64,000 nt of DNA from Streptomyces sp. NBC_00414 (GCF_036038375.1 NZ_CP107935.1:3844001-3908000); one strand, 5' to 3'. Positions 33,123 through 42,063 are shown, counted from the stretch's first letter. The notes: generated from the letters alone by a model not told the origin. Numbers and translations are program-made.

Positions 33123-34229
33123 TCAGGTTGTGGGGTGTGTCAGGCGGGATGTTGCTGCCCGGACCCTTTCGTCTGTTGCTGTGAGGGCTACTCGGATGAA
33201 GTGGGCGCCTGCCGGGCCGTAGAAGTCGCCCGGGGCCACCAGGATGCCGAGGGTGGCCAGGTGGGACACCGTGTCCCAGCAGGATTCGTCGCGGGTCGCC
33301 CAGAGGTAGAGGCTCGCCTCGCTGTGTTCGATACGGAAGCCGTGGCTCACGAGGGCTTCCCGGAGGGCCTTGCGGCGGGCCGCGTACCGCTCGCGCTGCT
33401 CGTGGACGTGGGTGTCGTCCGAGAGGGCGGCGACGGTGGCGGCCTGCGTGGGCGCGGACGTCATCATGCCGCCGTGCTTGCGGATCTGGAGCAGATCGCC
33501 CAGGACGGCGGGGTCACCGGCGAGGAACGCCGCCCGGTAACCGGCGAGGTTGGACCGCTTCGACAGCGAGTGGACCGCGACGATCCCCTCGTACGAGCCG
33601 CCGCTCACCTCGGGGTGGAGCACCGAGACCGGGTCGGCCTCCCAGCCCAGCTCGATGTAGCACTCGTCGGCGAGGACGAGGATGCCGTGTTCGCGCGCCC
33701 AGGCCACGATCCGGGTCAGCTCCTGCTGGGAGAGCACCCGGCCCGTGGGGTTCGACGGGGAGTTGAGCCACAGCAGCTTCAGGCCGGTGGGGTCCAGCTC
33801 GGTCGGGTCGTCGTAGGCGACGTGGTCCGCGCGGGCCAGCCGGGCGCCGACCTCGTACGTCGGGTACGCGAGGCGCGGGTAGGCCACCCTGTCCCCCGGG
33901 CCGAGTCCCAGCTGGGTCGGCAGCCAGGCCACCAGTTCCTTGGAGCCGACCACCGGCAGGACGTTGCGGTGGGTGAGGTCACGGGCGCCCAGCCGACGCC
34001 CGCACCAGCCGACCAGGGCGTCCCGCAGTTCCGGTGTGCCCCACACCGTCGGATAGCCGGGCGAGTCGGCGGCCTCGACCAGCGCCTTCCGGATCAGCTC
34101 GGGCACCGGGTCGACGGGGGTGCCGACGGAGAGGTCGACGATGCCGTCCGGGTGGGCGGCGGCCGTCGCCTTGTAGGGCTCCAGCTTGTCCCAGGGAAAG
34201 GCGGGAAGCCGGTCGGAGACTGCGGACAC
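33123..34229 (-). CDS. dapC: succinyldiaminopimelate aminotransferase
   Basis: This 368-residue fold-type I PLP aminotransferase of the actinobacterial DapC group transfers the amino group in lysine/diaminopimelate synthesis. It starts VSAVSDRLPAFPWDKLEPYK, the family beginning. Motifs: DLSVGTPVDPVPE, LPVVGSKELVAWLP, WLNSPSNPTGRVLS (Asn-Pro-x-Gly), LVLADECYIELGW (Asp), and HSLSKRSNLAGYR with the PLP Lys at about residue 223. GTG 34229 matches the homologue start. Ferredoxin lies directly upstream on the same strand, 143 bp away, an arrangement also present in mycobacteria (Rv1177-Rv1178). Confidence 0.92.
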   Translation of the reverse strand: MSAVSDRLPAFPWDKLEPYKATAAAHPDGIVDLSVGTPVDPVPELIRKALVEAADSPGYPTVWGTPELRDALVGWCGRRLGARDLTHRNVLPVVGSKELVAWLPTQLGLGPGDRVAYPRLAYPTYEVGARLARADHVAYDDPTELDPTGLKLLWLNSPSNPTGRVLSQQELTRIVAWAREHGILVLADECYIELGWEADPVSVLHPEVSGGSYEGIVAVHSLSKRSNLAGYRAAFLAGDPAVLGDLLQIRKHGGMMTSAPTQAATVAALSDDTHVHEQRERYAARRKALREALVSHGFRIEHSEASLYLWATRDESCWDTVSHLATLGILVAPGDFYGPAGAHFIRVALTATDERVRAATSRLTHPTT

Positions 34230-34372
34230 GGTTTCTGGCTCACTTTCTGCACGGCGAGAACGGCGCCGAACACGACGGCGAAACACGGCGGTCCCGTACG
34301 GCCGCGGGCCGTACGGGACCAAGGCGGCACTCCCCCGGCCGACGCCGAGGGGACCGCGAACGCACGAGTCGC

Positions 34373-34693
34373 TTACTGGTTCTGCGGCGGCAGCGCTGCG
34401 ACGAAGGGATGGTCGCGCTCGATGAGTCCCAGCTTGCTGGCACCGCCGGGCGAGCCGAGCTCGTCGAAGAACTCGACGTTCGCCTTGTAGTAGTCCTTCC
34501 ACTCCTCGGGAGTGTCGTCCTCGTAGAAGATCGCCTCGACCGGGCAGACCGGCTCACAGGCACCACAGTCGACGCATTCGTCCGGGTGGATGTACAAGGA
34601 CCGGGAGCCCTCGTAGATGCAGTCGACCGGGCACTCCTCGATGCACGCCTTGTCCTTGACGTCGACACAAGGCTGCGCGATGACGTAGGTCAC
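34373..34693 (-). CDS. fdxA: seven-iron ferredoxin
   Basis: This 106-residue ferredoxin's first half carries cysteines at 9, 17, 21 and 25 (PCVDVKDKACIEECPVDC) and the second cluster at 40, 43, 46 and 50 (ECVDCGACEPVCP). The C9-x7-C17...C50 set fits a [3Fe-4S] cluster and C21/C40/C43/C46 a [4Fe-4S] cluster, as in mycobacterial FdxA/FdxC. The acidic C-terminal extension (EDDTPEEWKDYYKANVEFF) is also family-typical. GTG 34693 has GAGGAGG eight nt upstream. It carries electrons to oxygenases or other partners; the partner is unknown. Confidence 0.93.
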   Translation of the reverse strand: MTYVIAQPCVDVKDKACIEECPVDCIYEGSRSLYIHPDECVDCGACEPVCPVEAIFYEDDTPEEWKDYYKANVEFFDELGSPGGASKLGLIERDHPFVAALPPQNQ

Positions 34694-34834
34694 GCTGTCG
34701 TTCCTCCTCGATAGGGCGCTGGCGAGCCGTCTTCAGGCTCCGCCACCTGGCGCGCGGGAGCGCGGCGTCGTCGATGCCCGCACCTAGTATCTCCGTTCTT
34801 GGGCATGATCCGAACAGGAGGGTTGGACTGAGCT

Positions 34835-36130
34835 GTGGATTTCTCTCCACACTTCCGGCTGGAGGTCCGTGTCACCCCCGCTGACGTGGGCAAACGTGTA
34901 TCGGTGCGACGGTTGCGCGAAGGAGCCCCCGAGGGTGAGAAGTTCACCGACACGGTCGGTGTTCTCACATCCTGGGACAACGGTGTGCTGCTGATCACAC
35001 GCCGGTCCGGGGAAAGCGTCCACATTCCGGAATCGACGCTGGTCGCGGGCAAGGTCGTCCCCTCCGCGCCGGCCCGCAGACGGGGCCCGGCGGCCTCGTA
35101 CGAAGAGCTGGCGCGGGTCGCCGCCCGGGCCTGGCAGCCGGTGGAGCGTGAGCGGCTCGGAGAGTGGGAACTGCGCGCCGCGTCCGGTTTCACGCGGCGC
35201 GCCAACTCGGTGCTGCCCCTCGGCGGTCCCGGCGTGCCCCTGGACGAGGCGCTGTCGCTCGTACGGGAGTGGTACGCGGCCCGGGGGCTGCCCGCGTACA
35301 CGCAGACGGCCACGGGCGCGCAGGGCACGCAGGAGTCGCTGTGCGCGGAGCTGGAGTCTCGGGGGTGGGTGCGTGAGGTGTCCGCGGAGCTGTGGACCGG
35401 GGCGCTGGCGCCGGTGGCGGACCTTCCGGACCCCGGGCCCGACCGGCCGGTCGCGTTGTCGCGCGAGGCGGACGAGGGGTGGCTGGGGCGGTACCAGCGC
35501 AAGGGGGTGAGCGAGGTGGCGCTGAAGGTGCTGGGCAGCGGGCCCTCGGTGTGGTTCGCGACCGTGCCCGGCAGTGAGCCGGGCGTGCCCGCGGCGATCG
35601 GCCGTTGTGTGGTCGACGGCCGCTGGGCCGGGTTCGCCGCGGTGGAGGTGGATCCCGCGCTGCGCCGCCAGGGCCTCGCCACGACGGTCATGACGGCGCT
35701 CGCCCGCCGGGCCCTGGCGGAGGGCGCCTCGGCCGCGTGGCTCCAGGTGGAGACGGACAACAAGGCAGCACGCTCCCTCTACACCCGAATGGGCTTCACC
35801 CCCCACCACGCCTACCACCACTACCGAGCCCCACGAGCCCCGAGCCCCACAAGGGGCGCGGGGAACAGCGCGAGCAACCCTCACCGGCCCGCACCCGACA
35901 ACACACCCGCACCACCTCCCACCGGGGGCGCGGGGAACGGCGCGACCAGTCACAACGCTCACGCACCCGACAGCACCCCGGCACCATCCCCCACCAGGGG
36001 CGCGGGGAACTGCGCACCCAACCACGACGCTCCCGCACCCGGACGCACCCCGGACGCACCCCGGAAAGTCCCCCACGCCTCCCGCAGGGAACTGCGTGGC
36101 GGAGCCACCGACCGGTATCGATCGGCGTGA
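34835..36130 (+). CDS. GNAT acetyltransferase (Rv0428c-like) with repeat-derived C-terminal tail
   Basis: This 431-residue protein has an N-terminal SH3-like domain (about 1-75; VTPADVGKRVSVRRL, GVLTSWDNGVLLITRRSGE), a middle region, and a GNAT domain (about 215-325) with the acetyl-CoA loop VDPALRRQGLATTVMTAL and DNKAARSLYTRMGF. This matches the Rv0428c-type acetyltransferases. The recognised domain ends near HHAYHHYRAP (about 330). The last 100 residues are encoded by three 72-bp repeats and read TRGAGNxA...TPAPxP; they are Pro/Ala/Asn-rich and probably unstructured. GTG 34835 has AGGAGG 12 nt upstream. The target substrate is unknown. Confidence 0.85.
   Translation: MDFSPHFRLEVRVTPADVGKRVSVRRLREGAPEGEKFTDTVGVLTSWDNGVLLITRRSGESVHIPESTLVAGKVVPSAPARRRGPAASYEELARVAARAWQPVERERLGEWELRAASGFTRRANSVLPLGGPGVPLDEALSLVREWYAARGLPAYTQTATGAQGTQESLCAELESRGWVREVSAELWTGALAPVADLPDPGPDRPVALSREADEGWLGRYQRKGVSEVALKVLGSGPSVWFATVPGSEPGVPAAIGRCVVDGRWAGFAAVEVDPALRRQGLATTVMTALARRALAEGASAAWLQVETDNKAARSLYTRMGFTPHHAYHHYRAPRAPSPTRGAGNSASNPHRPAPDNTPAPPPTGGAGNGATSHNAHAPDSTPAPSPTRGAGNCAPNHDAPAPGRTPDAPRKVPHASRRELRGGATDRYRSA
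35845..36060 (+). repeat. three in-frame 72-bp units built on the GGGGCGCGGGGAAC element
   Basis: GGGGCGCG occurs at 35853, 35925 and 35997, exactly 72 bp (24 codons) apart. Each unit holds a full ~50-bp element plus about 22 bp. They are translated in the GNAT gene as T-R/G-G-A-G-N units. A further remnant (GGGAACTGCGTGGC) lies near 36087. Confidence 0.85.
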
Positions 36131-36147
36131 AAGGGCACGAAGCAGCT

Positions 36148-36996
36148 ATGCGTCCACTACATCCCCCCGACCCGGCGCGAAGCGCCGAATGGCGGCGGCG
36201 GTTCGGCGAAGAGGCACGGGCCGACCGCCCCGACCTGTCGGCCCTGTGCCTGCTGGTGGGCGCCCAGGCGGACGGGGCGCTGACCGAGGCCGGACTGGAC
36301 GCGGCCCAGATCGAGCTGGACCGGCTGGCCGGGGAGCTGCCGTTCCGGCCGGGCGGACCGCGTTCCTGGGCCACGGCGCTCTCCGAACACCTCGGCGGCC
36401 TCGGGTTCCGCGGCTCACCCGGCGACTACCAGCGGCTGGAGTCCTCGCTGCTGCACAAGGTCCTGAGCCGGCGCCGCGGACTGCCCATCCTGCTCTCGGT
36501 GGTGTGGATGGAGGTCGCGAGGAGGGCCGGGGCGCCCGTCTACGGGGTCGCCCTGCCCGGTCACTTCGTCGTCGGCTTCGGCCCGCCCGAGCAGCAGGTC
36601 CTCGTCGACCCCTTCGACGGCGGCCGCGTACTGACCGGCACCGACGCCGAACTGCTGGTGGCCGGCGCCACCGGCTCACCGCTCGACCCGTCGATGCTCT
36701 CGCCCGCCGATCCGCTCGACGTCGTCCTGCGCATCCTCAACAACATCCGGGCCTGGGCCGCCGCCCGCCCCGAGCGCTCCGACGTCGCCCTCTGGGCGGT
36801 CGACCTCTCCCTGCTGCTGCCCTCGCACCCGGCCCGCCTGCGCTACGAGCGCGCCCAGCTCCTCGTCCAGCGCGGCGACTTCCTCACGGGCGCCACGGAA
36901 CTCGACGCGTACGCGGAGATCGTGGCCGCCGTCGACGAACCGGCGGCGGCCCGCGTACGGAGCCAGGCGCACGCGGCCCGCGCGATGCTCAACTGA
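36148..36996 (+). CDS. SirB1-like transglutaminase/TPR-type protein
   Basis: This 282-residue protein is similar to the SirB1 family: an N-terminal helical part (LSALCLLVGAQADGALTEAG), then the transglutaminase-like core (LESSLLHKVLSRRRGLPILL, VVWMEVARRAGAPVYGVALP, GHFVVGFG, VDPFDGGRVLT), and a C-terminal TPR-like helical segment (ARLRYERAQLLVQRGDFLTG). The catalytic Cys of true transglutaminases is not obvious. These proteins are cytoplasmic with unproven function. ATG 36148 begins MRPLHPPDPARSAEW, 17 bp after the GNAT gene, so co-transcription is likely. Confidence 0.8.
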   Translation: MRPLHPPDPARSAEWRRRFGEEARADRPDLSALCLLVGAQADGALTEAGLDAAQIELDRLAGELPFRPGGPRSWATALSEHLGGLGFRGSPGDYQRLESSLLHKVLSRRRGLPILLSVVWMEVARRAGAPVYGVALPGHFVVGFGPPEQQVLVDPFDGGRVLTGTDAELLVAGATGSPLDPSMLSPADPLDVVLRILNNIRAWAAARPERSDVALWAVDLSLLLPSHPARLRYERAQLLVQRGDFLTGATELDAYAEIVAAVDEPAAARVRSQAHAARAMLN

Positions 36997-37077
36997 GACC
37001 CGTCCCGCACTGTCAGGACCTCTCGGCGGCATTGCCAGGGCCTCTGGTGTCGTTGTCAGGGCCCCTTGACGGCGTTG

Positions 37078-37950
37078 TCAGGCCCCCTTGGCGGCCAGTT
37101 CCTCCAGCGTCCGGGCCACCGACCCGAGGAAGGCGGCGTACGCCCGGGCGCTGCACGGCAGTTCGGGGTTCCAGGGCCGTACGGTCGCGGCGGCGGTCAG
37201 GGCCTGCCAGGCGGGTACGGAGTCCAACTCCGCAGCCGGGGCGGCGTTCCCCCGGACGTCCGCGAGGACCAGGTCGGGAGCCAGTGCCACCGCCTGCTCC
37301 CAGGTGGTCGTGGCCCAGTTCGCGCCGCCCTCGCCCGGCTCGATCAACTCCACGCCCAGCTCGGCCAGACGACGCAGCTCGGGCCAGGCCCGGGGACGGG
37401 CGAGATGCACCTGGCCCGGCCCCGCGGCCGACAGCGCGAGCACCTTCGGCGGCACCGGGACCACCGACCGTACCGCCGACCGGACAGCGCCCTCCGTCTC
37501 CGCCAACTCGTGCTCGTGACCGGCCGGTTCACCGCCGAGGGCTGCGGCCAGTGCGGCGAAGCGCGCCAGGATGCGGGGCAGCGAGGTGTCGGCGCCCACC
37601 GCGAGGGCGAGTACGGGCGCGCCCGCCCGTTCGGCCGCCGCCTCCGTGACGGCGTACGGCTGCTGTCCGTCGTAGGTGACGTCGACGACCAGGTCCGGCC
37701 GCACGGAGGCTATCGCCGAGCTGTCGAGGGTTCTGCCCGCGCCCAGGTAGGGGACGTCCGCGAGCGAACCGGACTTGGCCCGGTCGGGCTCGTCGCCGTC
37801 GTGCCCGGATCCGTACACCGCTACGGGCCGCACCCCCAGGTCCCACAGCCCGGCGCCCGCGCGTACGTACGCGGCGACCCGCTCGGGCCGCCCGGTGCGC
37901 CCGGTGCGCCGAACCGTGATTCCCCGGTCGTCCGTGAATTCCCAGCCCAT
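37078..37950 (-). CDS. siderophore-type periplasmic-binding-protein fold, no signal peptide
   Basis: This 290-residue protein has the class III binding-protein (PF01497/TroA) layout: RPERVAAYVRAGAGLWDLGV and VRPVAVYGSGHDGDE, SSAIASVRPDLVVDVTY, then the second lobe KVLALSAAGPGQVHL and ALAPDLVLADVRGNAA. ATG 37950 (GGGGCGG upstream) begins MGWEFTDDRGITVRR with no signal peptide or lipobox; the upstream frame to 38034 does not supply one. It therefore seems cytoplasmic, unlike normal ABC-transporter binding proteins, and no ABC permease or ATPase gene is adjacent. It may bind a metal chelate or cofactor inside the cell. Confidence 0.7.
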   Translation of the reverse strand: MGWEFTDDRGITVRRTGRTGRPERVAAYVRAGAGLWDLGVRPVAVYGSGHDGDEPDRAKSGSLADVPYLGAGRTLDSSAIASVRPDLVVDVTYDGQQPYAVTEAAAERAGAPVLALAVGADTSLPRILARFAALAAALGGEPAGHEHELAETEGAVRSAVRSVVPVPPKVLALSAAGPGQVHLARPRAWPELRRLAELGVELIEPGEGGANWATTTWEQAVALAPDLVLADVRGNAAPAAELDSVPAWQALTAAATVRPWNPELPCSARAYAAFLGSVARTLEELAAKGA

Positions 37951-38025
37951 ACGGCATCCGCCCCTTCGGCACCCGCCCAGCGCGGCCCTCTCGGGCAACG
38001 ATGCGGCGGAGGTCCGAACAGGACA

Positions 38026-38057
38026 AGAGGGCACCCGGCCATCACCGGGTGCCCTCT
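38026..38057 (-). terminator. terminator after the VanW-like gene
   Basis: AGAGGGCACCCGG and CCGGGTGCCCTCT form a perfect 13-bp stem with a 6-nt loop, 35 bp past the minus-strand stop codon. It also lies just upstream of the binding-protein gene. Confidence 0.85.
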
Positions 38058-38091
38058 CGACCCTTCGCTCGACCTTTCGCGAAGCTGGGTT

Positions 38092-40461
38092 CTACGTGGG
38101 GTTGGTCTCGATCACGCCGACGCGGTCCGTCGCCGACTTGCCCAGGAGCGCCTGGCGCAGTGCGCCGACCACGTCCTGCGGGGTCACGGCGGTCTTCTTG
38201 CCGTTGCCCCGGGCGATCGTCACACCGTCGAACGCGCCGCCGTACAGCTCCTTCAGCGCGGGCAGGTCGTAGTAGTCGACCAGCTTGCCCTCGGGGGTGG
38301 CCTTGACGCCGAGGAACTTCCACAGGGAGTTCTCGGGGCTGAACTGGACCACCGCCGTGCCCGCCTTGACGGTCACGAGTCCGGACATCGCGGGCTGCGC
38401 GAACTCCTTCATCATGCGGTCGACCTCGGCCTTGGAGACCTTGGGCTCCTTCGCCGTGGTGGGCACCCGCACGGCGGGCGACTTCCCGGTCTCCACCTGG
38501 GTGCGGTACGCGTCCTCGACGGCGTCCGTCGACCGGCCGATGTCGATTCCCTTGCCCGCCTTGCCGTACACGGCGACGGCCTTGCCCGACTGGAACTTGA
38601 TCGTGCCCTCGGTCGCCGAGCCCGAGCCGCCCGCGGCCCCTTCGAGCGCGGCGGCCAGCTTCTCCTCGTCGACGGGCATCACGGGGGCGACGACCCGCTC
38701 GTTGCCGAACAGCGAGCCGATCACCGAGACGGGGTTGTAGTCGCTGCCCGCGGCGGCCCGCACCGTGGCCTGGCTGTCGAGCTGCAGCCCGGCCTGGTCC
38801 GGCTTCAGCGCGACGGTGTCGCCCTCGACCGACAGCTGGAGCGGCTTGGCGGCCCGCGCCTTGAAGGCGTCGTCGAGCTTCTGGACGGCCTCGTCCCGGG
38901 TGCCGCCGCCGATGTCCACGCCGAACACGCTGGTGCCCTTGGGTACGTCGGAGTGGTTCATGAGCAGCCCGGCGCCGTACGCGAGGCCGCCCAGGGTGAC
39001 CACGCCGGTGACGAGCAGCACCAGCTTGTTGCGCCCCTTTTTCTTCTTCTTGGTCCGGGCGGCCGCGGGCGCGGCCGGTGAGACCGGTTCCGGCAGCTTC
39101 GGGGGCTGGTGCGGCAGCGGGCCGTCGGTGTGCGCGCCCGGTCCGAACGGCGAGTTCGGGGCGGGGGGCACGACGGGGATGCCGCTGGTGAGGGTGTGCC
39201 CGGAGACGTTCTCACCTGCGCCGCCGTAGCCCGGCGCACCCGGTTCGGGCGCGGGGACCTGCGGGGTGAGGATCGCGGTGTCGTCGCTCATCCCGCCACC
39301 GGGACGACCCGCGCCCGAGGGGGTACCGGGGAAGGCGGAGCCGCTCTGGGCCCCCTTGCCGCCGGGGAAGCCGGAGGCGTCCGGGGCACCGGGAGCGCCC
39401 GGACCGCCGGGTCCGGGGTTGCCGGGGGCACGGTGACTGCCGGGACCACCGGGGCCGGCAGGGGCGCCGGGGTTGCCGGGAGCGCCCTGGCCGCCGGGGG
39501 CACGGTGGCTGCCCTGACCGCCGGGAGCACCGGGGCCCGCGGGACCGCCGGGGAAGCCCTGCCCGCCGGGCCCGCCCGGAGCACCGGGTGCCGCCAGGGG
39601 TGTGCCACCGCTTACGGGTCCACCGGTCGGGCCCGAGGGCCCGCCCTGACCGCCCTGGCCGCCGTCGGAGAAGTACGGGAGGCCGTCGCGGCGCGGCTCG
39701 CCGCCGCCGTCGCCCGCCGGGTACGGCGACCCGCCGGGCCCGGAGCCCAGCGGCCCCGCCGCCAGCGCCCGGGACACGTCGAAGGAGCCGGTGCCGCCAC
39801 CGTGGCCGGGTGCCACCGGTCCGGTGCCGCCCGCGCCGGGCAGCCCCGCGCCGTTGGTACCGCCGGGCCTGGCTCCGCCGGGCCGGGCCGCGGGGGCGCC
39901 GGCACCGCCGGGCCGCGCCGCGGGCGTACCGGAGGGAGCAACTCCCGCACCGGCACCCGTCCCGGGGCCCTGGGTGTTCGAACCGGCGGCCATTCCGGCG
40001 CCGTTGGCGTTGCCACCGCCCGGTCCGCCCTTGGGCGCACCGGACTTGCGCGGGGCGAACCAGTCGCTCGGCTTTCCGTCGGGGCCGGTACCGGCGCCAC
40101 CGGCGCCGGGCATGGGGTGGGACCCGGTGTCGGAGTCCACGGGGCCGCCCGGAAGAGCGGCCGGTCCGGCGTCCGGGGAGGCGGGCCGGGACGCACCTGT
40201 GCCGTCGGAGGACTCCGCGCTCGCCACGGGCGTGCGCACGACGACCGGCGGAATCGGCCGGGATCCGGGGATGTTGATACGGATCCGCGTCGTCAGCGTG
40301 GTCTCGGTCTTGGGCTGTTCCGGCCGGTCACCGGCGGTACGAGCCGCTTCGGCGGCGGCTTCGGACACCGTCGGCGTTCCGTACGGCGGAGTCCCCGACG
40401 GGTATGCGGTTCCGCCGCGCCCGTTGGGCCCGGAGGACGAACTGTCAGTTTCACGACTCAA
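38092..40461 (-). CDS. VanW-like peptidoglycan-binding membrane protein with collagen-like N-region
   Basis: This 789-residue protein has a large cytoplasmic N-region of about 490 residues, disordered and Gly/Pro/Ala rich; a stretch of about 110 residues (DNA 39300-39620) has GPG, GAP, GQG units resembling collagen G-x-y repeats. A basic run (RTKKKKKGRNK) precedes one membrane helix (LVLLVTGVVTLGGLAYGAGL). The extracellular part carries repeated YoaR/VanW-type domains (VFGVDIGGGTRDEAVQKLDD; KAGKGIDIGRSTDAVEDAY) and ends DRVGVIETNPT. TTG 40461 has CAGGAG eight nt upstream. Probably acts in the cell wall. Confidence 0.8.
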   Translation of the reverse strand: MSRETDSSSSGPNGRGGTAYPSGTPPYGTPTVSEAAAEAARTAGDRPEQPKTETTLTTRIRINIPGSRPIPPVVVRTPVASAESSDGTGASRPASPDAGPAALPGGPVDSDTGSHPMPGAGGAGTGPDGKPSDWFAPRKSGAPKGGPGGGNANGAGMAAGSNTQGPGTGAGAGVAPSGTPAARPGGAGAPAARPGGARPGGTNGAGLPGAGGTGPVAPGHGGGTGSFDVSRALAAGPLGSGPGGSPYPAGDGGGEPRRDGLPYFSDGGQGGQGGPSGPTGGPVSGGTPLAAPGAPGGPGGQGFPGGPAGPGAPGGQGSHRAPGGQGAPGNPGAPAGPGGPGSHRAPGNPGPGGPGAPGAPDASGFPGGKGAQSGSAFPGTPSGAGRPGGGMSDDTAILTPQVPAPEPGAPGYGGAGENVSGHTLTSGIPVVPPAPNSPFGPGAHTDGPLPHQPPKLPEPVSPAAPAAARTKKKKKGRNKLVLLVTGVVTLGGLAYGAGLLMNHSDVPKGTSVFGVDIGGGTRDEAVQKLDDAFKARAAKPLQLSVEGDTVALKPDQAGLQLDSQATVRAAAGSDYNPVSVIGSLFGNERVVAPVMPVDEEKLAAALEGAAGGSGSATEGTIKFQSGKAVAVYGKAGKGIDIGRSTDAVEDAYRTQVETGKSPAVRVPTTAKEPKVSKAEVDRMMKEFAQPAMSGLVTVKAGTAVVQFSPENSLWKFLGVKATPEGKLVDYYDLPALKELYGGAFDGVTIARGNGKKTAVTPQDVVGALRQALLGKSATDRVGVIETNPT

Positions 40462-40621
40462 GGCAGGTTCTCCTGGTTGGCTCCACCGCCCGGTTACTCG
40501 ACCTCGATTCGGGCGGCTCGGCGGCGCGCTCCACCATACTGGCCACTTGTCTCCCGCATCTTGCGGCCATCGGGGAAACCCACACCGGACTTGCACCTGC
40601 GCGCTGTGGCGAAGTGGTACG

Positions 40622-41062
40622 TCACTTGCCAAGTCGGGCGGCGGCGCCGCCTGGTTGCCGCCCTTGGCCAAGGGTGGCGCACATCACAGCGACAGCCATC
40701 CCGCCGAGCAGGAAGAGATAGGAGCCCGCTCCCGCGGCGAAGAGGAAGTCGCCCTCGGGGCGGCTCGCGGTGAGCAGGACCACGGCGATCATCCAGCCGG
40801 CCGCGGGCGCGACCGCCCCGGCCCGGCCGCCGGTCGCCCGCGATCCCCCCAGGAACAGCCCCGCCGCACCGGCCAGCGCGAGCAGCAGCCCGCCCGGGAA
40901 CCAGCCCGACTGGACCAGCGCCCCGGCCACCGCGACCACGGCGCCGAGCACGAAGAGCCCCAGGTGGACGACGATCCGGGCGGCCGAGGGTGCCCGCAGG
41001 GGCTGGGCGAGCACGGTGCCCGCGTTCGACCGGTCGGCGTACGACCTGTCCGCCGTGTTCAT
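40622..41062 (-). CDS. integral membrane protein (DUF6113-like)
   Basis: This 146-residue protein has four hydrophobic segments (about 27-50, 54-72, 84-100 and 112-132) and a short basic tail. It starts MNTADRSYADRSNAG. The ATG at 41062 overlaps the mshB stop codon as ATGA, so it is translationally coupled to mshB. I recognise it only as a conserved Streptomyces membrane protein (probably DUF6113). Its fixed position beside mshB may mean a link with thiol metabolism, which is inference. Confidence 0.75.
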   Translation of the reverse strand: MNTADRSYADRSNAGTVLAQPLRAPSAARIVVHLGLFVLGAVVAVAGALVQSGWFPGGLLLALAGAAGLFLGGSRATGGRAGAVAPAAGWMIAVVLLTASRPEGDFLFAAGAGSYLFLLGGMAVAVMCATLGQGRQPGGAAARLGK

Positions 41063-42033
41063 CGGGTCCCGCCCTCGGTGGTTGCTTCAGTAATTCCTGC
41101 GAACGGATCCGCGAACGGATCCGTGATTCCCGCGAACAGATCGGTCTCACGTGCCGTACCGGCGCGCTCGCCGCGCACCAACTCGTAGTACTCCACGAGG
41201 AAAAGGGGCTGCGCGAGCCGGTTGGAGAGGGCGAACCACGGTTCGGCGACCTCGATCTGGGTGGCGTGCGCCCGCATCGCGGCGGCCTTGGCGGCGCCCT
41301 GGGCGGTGCCGTCGATCTCCGTGGTGATCACCGGGTCGTCCACCACGCCCGGCACGTCGTCGATCGCTGCACCGGCGGGGAACGGCAGTTCGCCGAGTAC
41401 GCCCTTGAGACGGGCGAAGCCCTCTTCGGCGACGGAGCGCGGCACGCGGTTCCAGTAGATCTTCGTGATCGTCCACGGTTCGCCGAGGCCGGGCCCGAAG
41501 TCCGGCTCGGCCGCCAGGTCGGCGGCCCGCATGGCGACGCGGTGGGCCTGGATGTGGTCCGGGTGGCCGTATCCGCCGTTCGGGTCGTAGGTGACGAGCA
41601 CCTGGGGGCGTACCTCGCGGATCACCCGGACCAGGTGCGTGGCGGCCTCGTCGACGTCCGCACGCCAGAAGCAGCGCGGGTTGTCGTTCTCCGGGACGCC
41701 CATCATCCCGGAGTCCTGGTACCGGCCGACGCCGCCGAGGGAGCGGACGTCACGCACGCCCAGCTCGCGCATCGCCTCGCCGAGCTCCGCCAGGCGGTGC
41801 TCGCCGAGGTCCGCTCCCGACAGATGCGCGAGTCCGGGCGGGATGACTTCGCCCTGTTCGCCGAGTGTGCAGGTCACGAGCGTGACCTGGGCGCCCGTGG
41901 CCGCGTACCTGGCCATGGTCGCGCCGTTGTTGATCGCCTCGTCGTCCGGGTGCGCGTGCACCAGGAGCAGACGCCCGGCGGAGCCGTCGGGGGGTCCCCC
42001 GGGCCGGCCGCTGGAAGAGGGCAGTTCCGTCAT
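41059..42033 (-). CDS. mshB: GlcNAc-Ins deacetylase of mycothiol biosynthesis
   Basis: This 324-residue zinc deacetylase converts GlcNAc-Ins to GlcN-Ins, the second committed step to mycothiol. The N-terminal zinc motif AHPDDE is at residues 27-32. Other family parts are TLVTCTLGEQGEVI, RYQDSGMMG, VTYDPNGGYGHPDHIQAH (second zinc His) and KIYWNRVPRSV. The C-terminus has an unusual DPFADPFAGIT repeat. ATG 42033 begins MTELPSSSGRPGGPP; a GTG three codons earlier is possible. It is overlapped by the next gene (ATGA). Confidence 0.95.
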   Translation of the reverse strand: MTELPSSSGRPGGPPDGSAGRLLLVHAHPDDEAINNGATMARYAATGAQVTLVTCTLGEQGEVIPPGLAHLSGADLGEHRLAELGEAMRELGVRDVRSLGGVGRYQDSGMMGVPENDNPRCFWRADVDEAATHLVRVIREVRPQVLVTYDPNGGYGHPDHIQAHRVAMRAADLAAEPDFGPGLGEPWTITKIYWNRVPRSVAEEGFARLKGVLGELPFPAGAAIDDVPGVVDDPVITTEIDGTAQGAAKAAAMRAHATQIEVAEPWFALSNRLAQPLFLVEYYELVRGERAGTARETDLFAGITDPFADPFAGITEATTEGGTR

Positions 42034-42063
42034 GGGCCCCACCCTACGAGGCGGGTGACCAGG

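Noticed and set aside
35845..36060. CRISPR-like or minisatellite array outside genes
   Set aside because: The units lie in frame inside the GNAT gene and match the dispersed intergenic element; the interunit sequence is not unique spacer.
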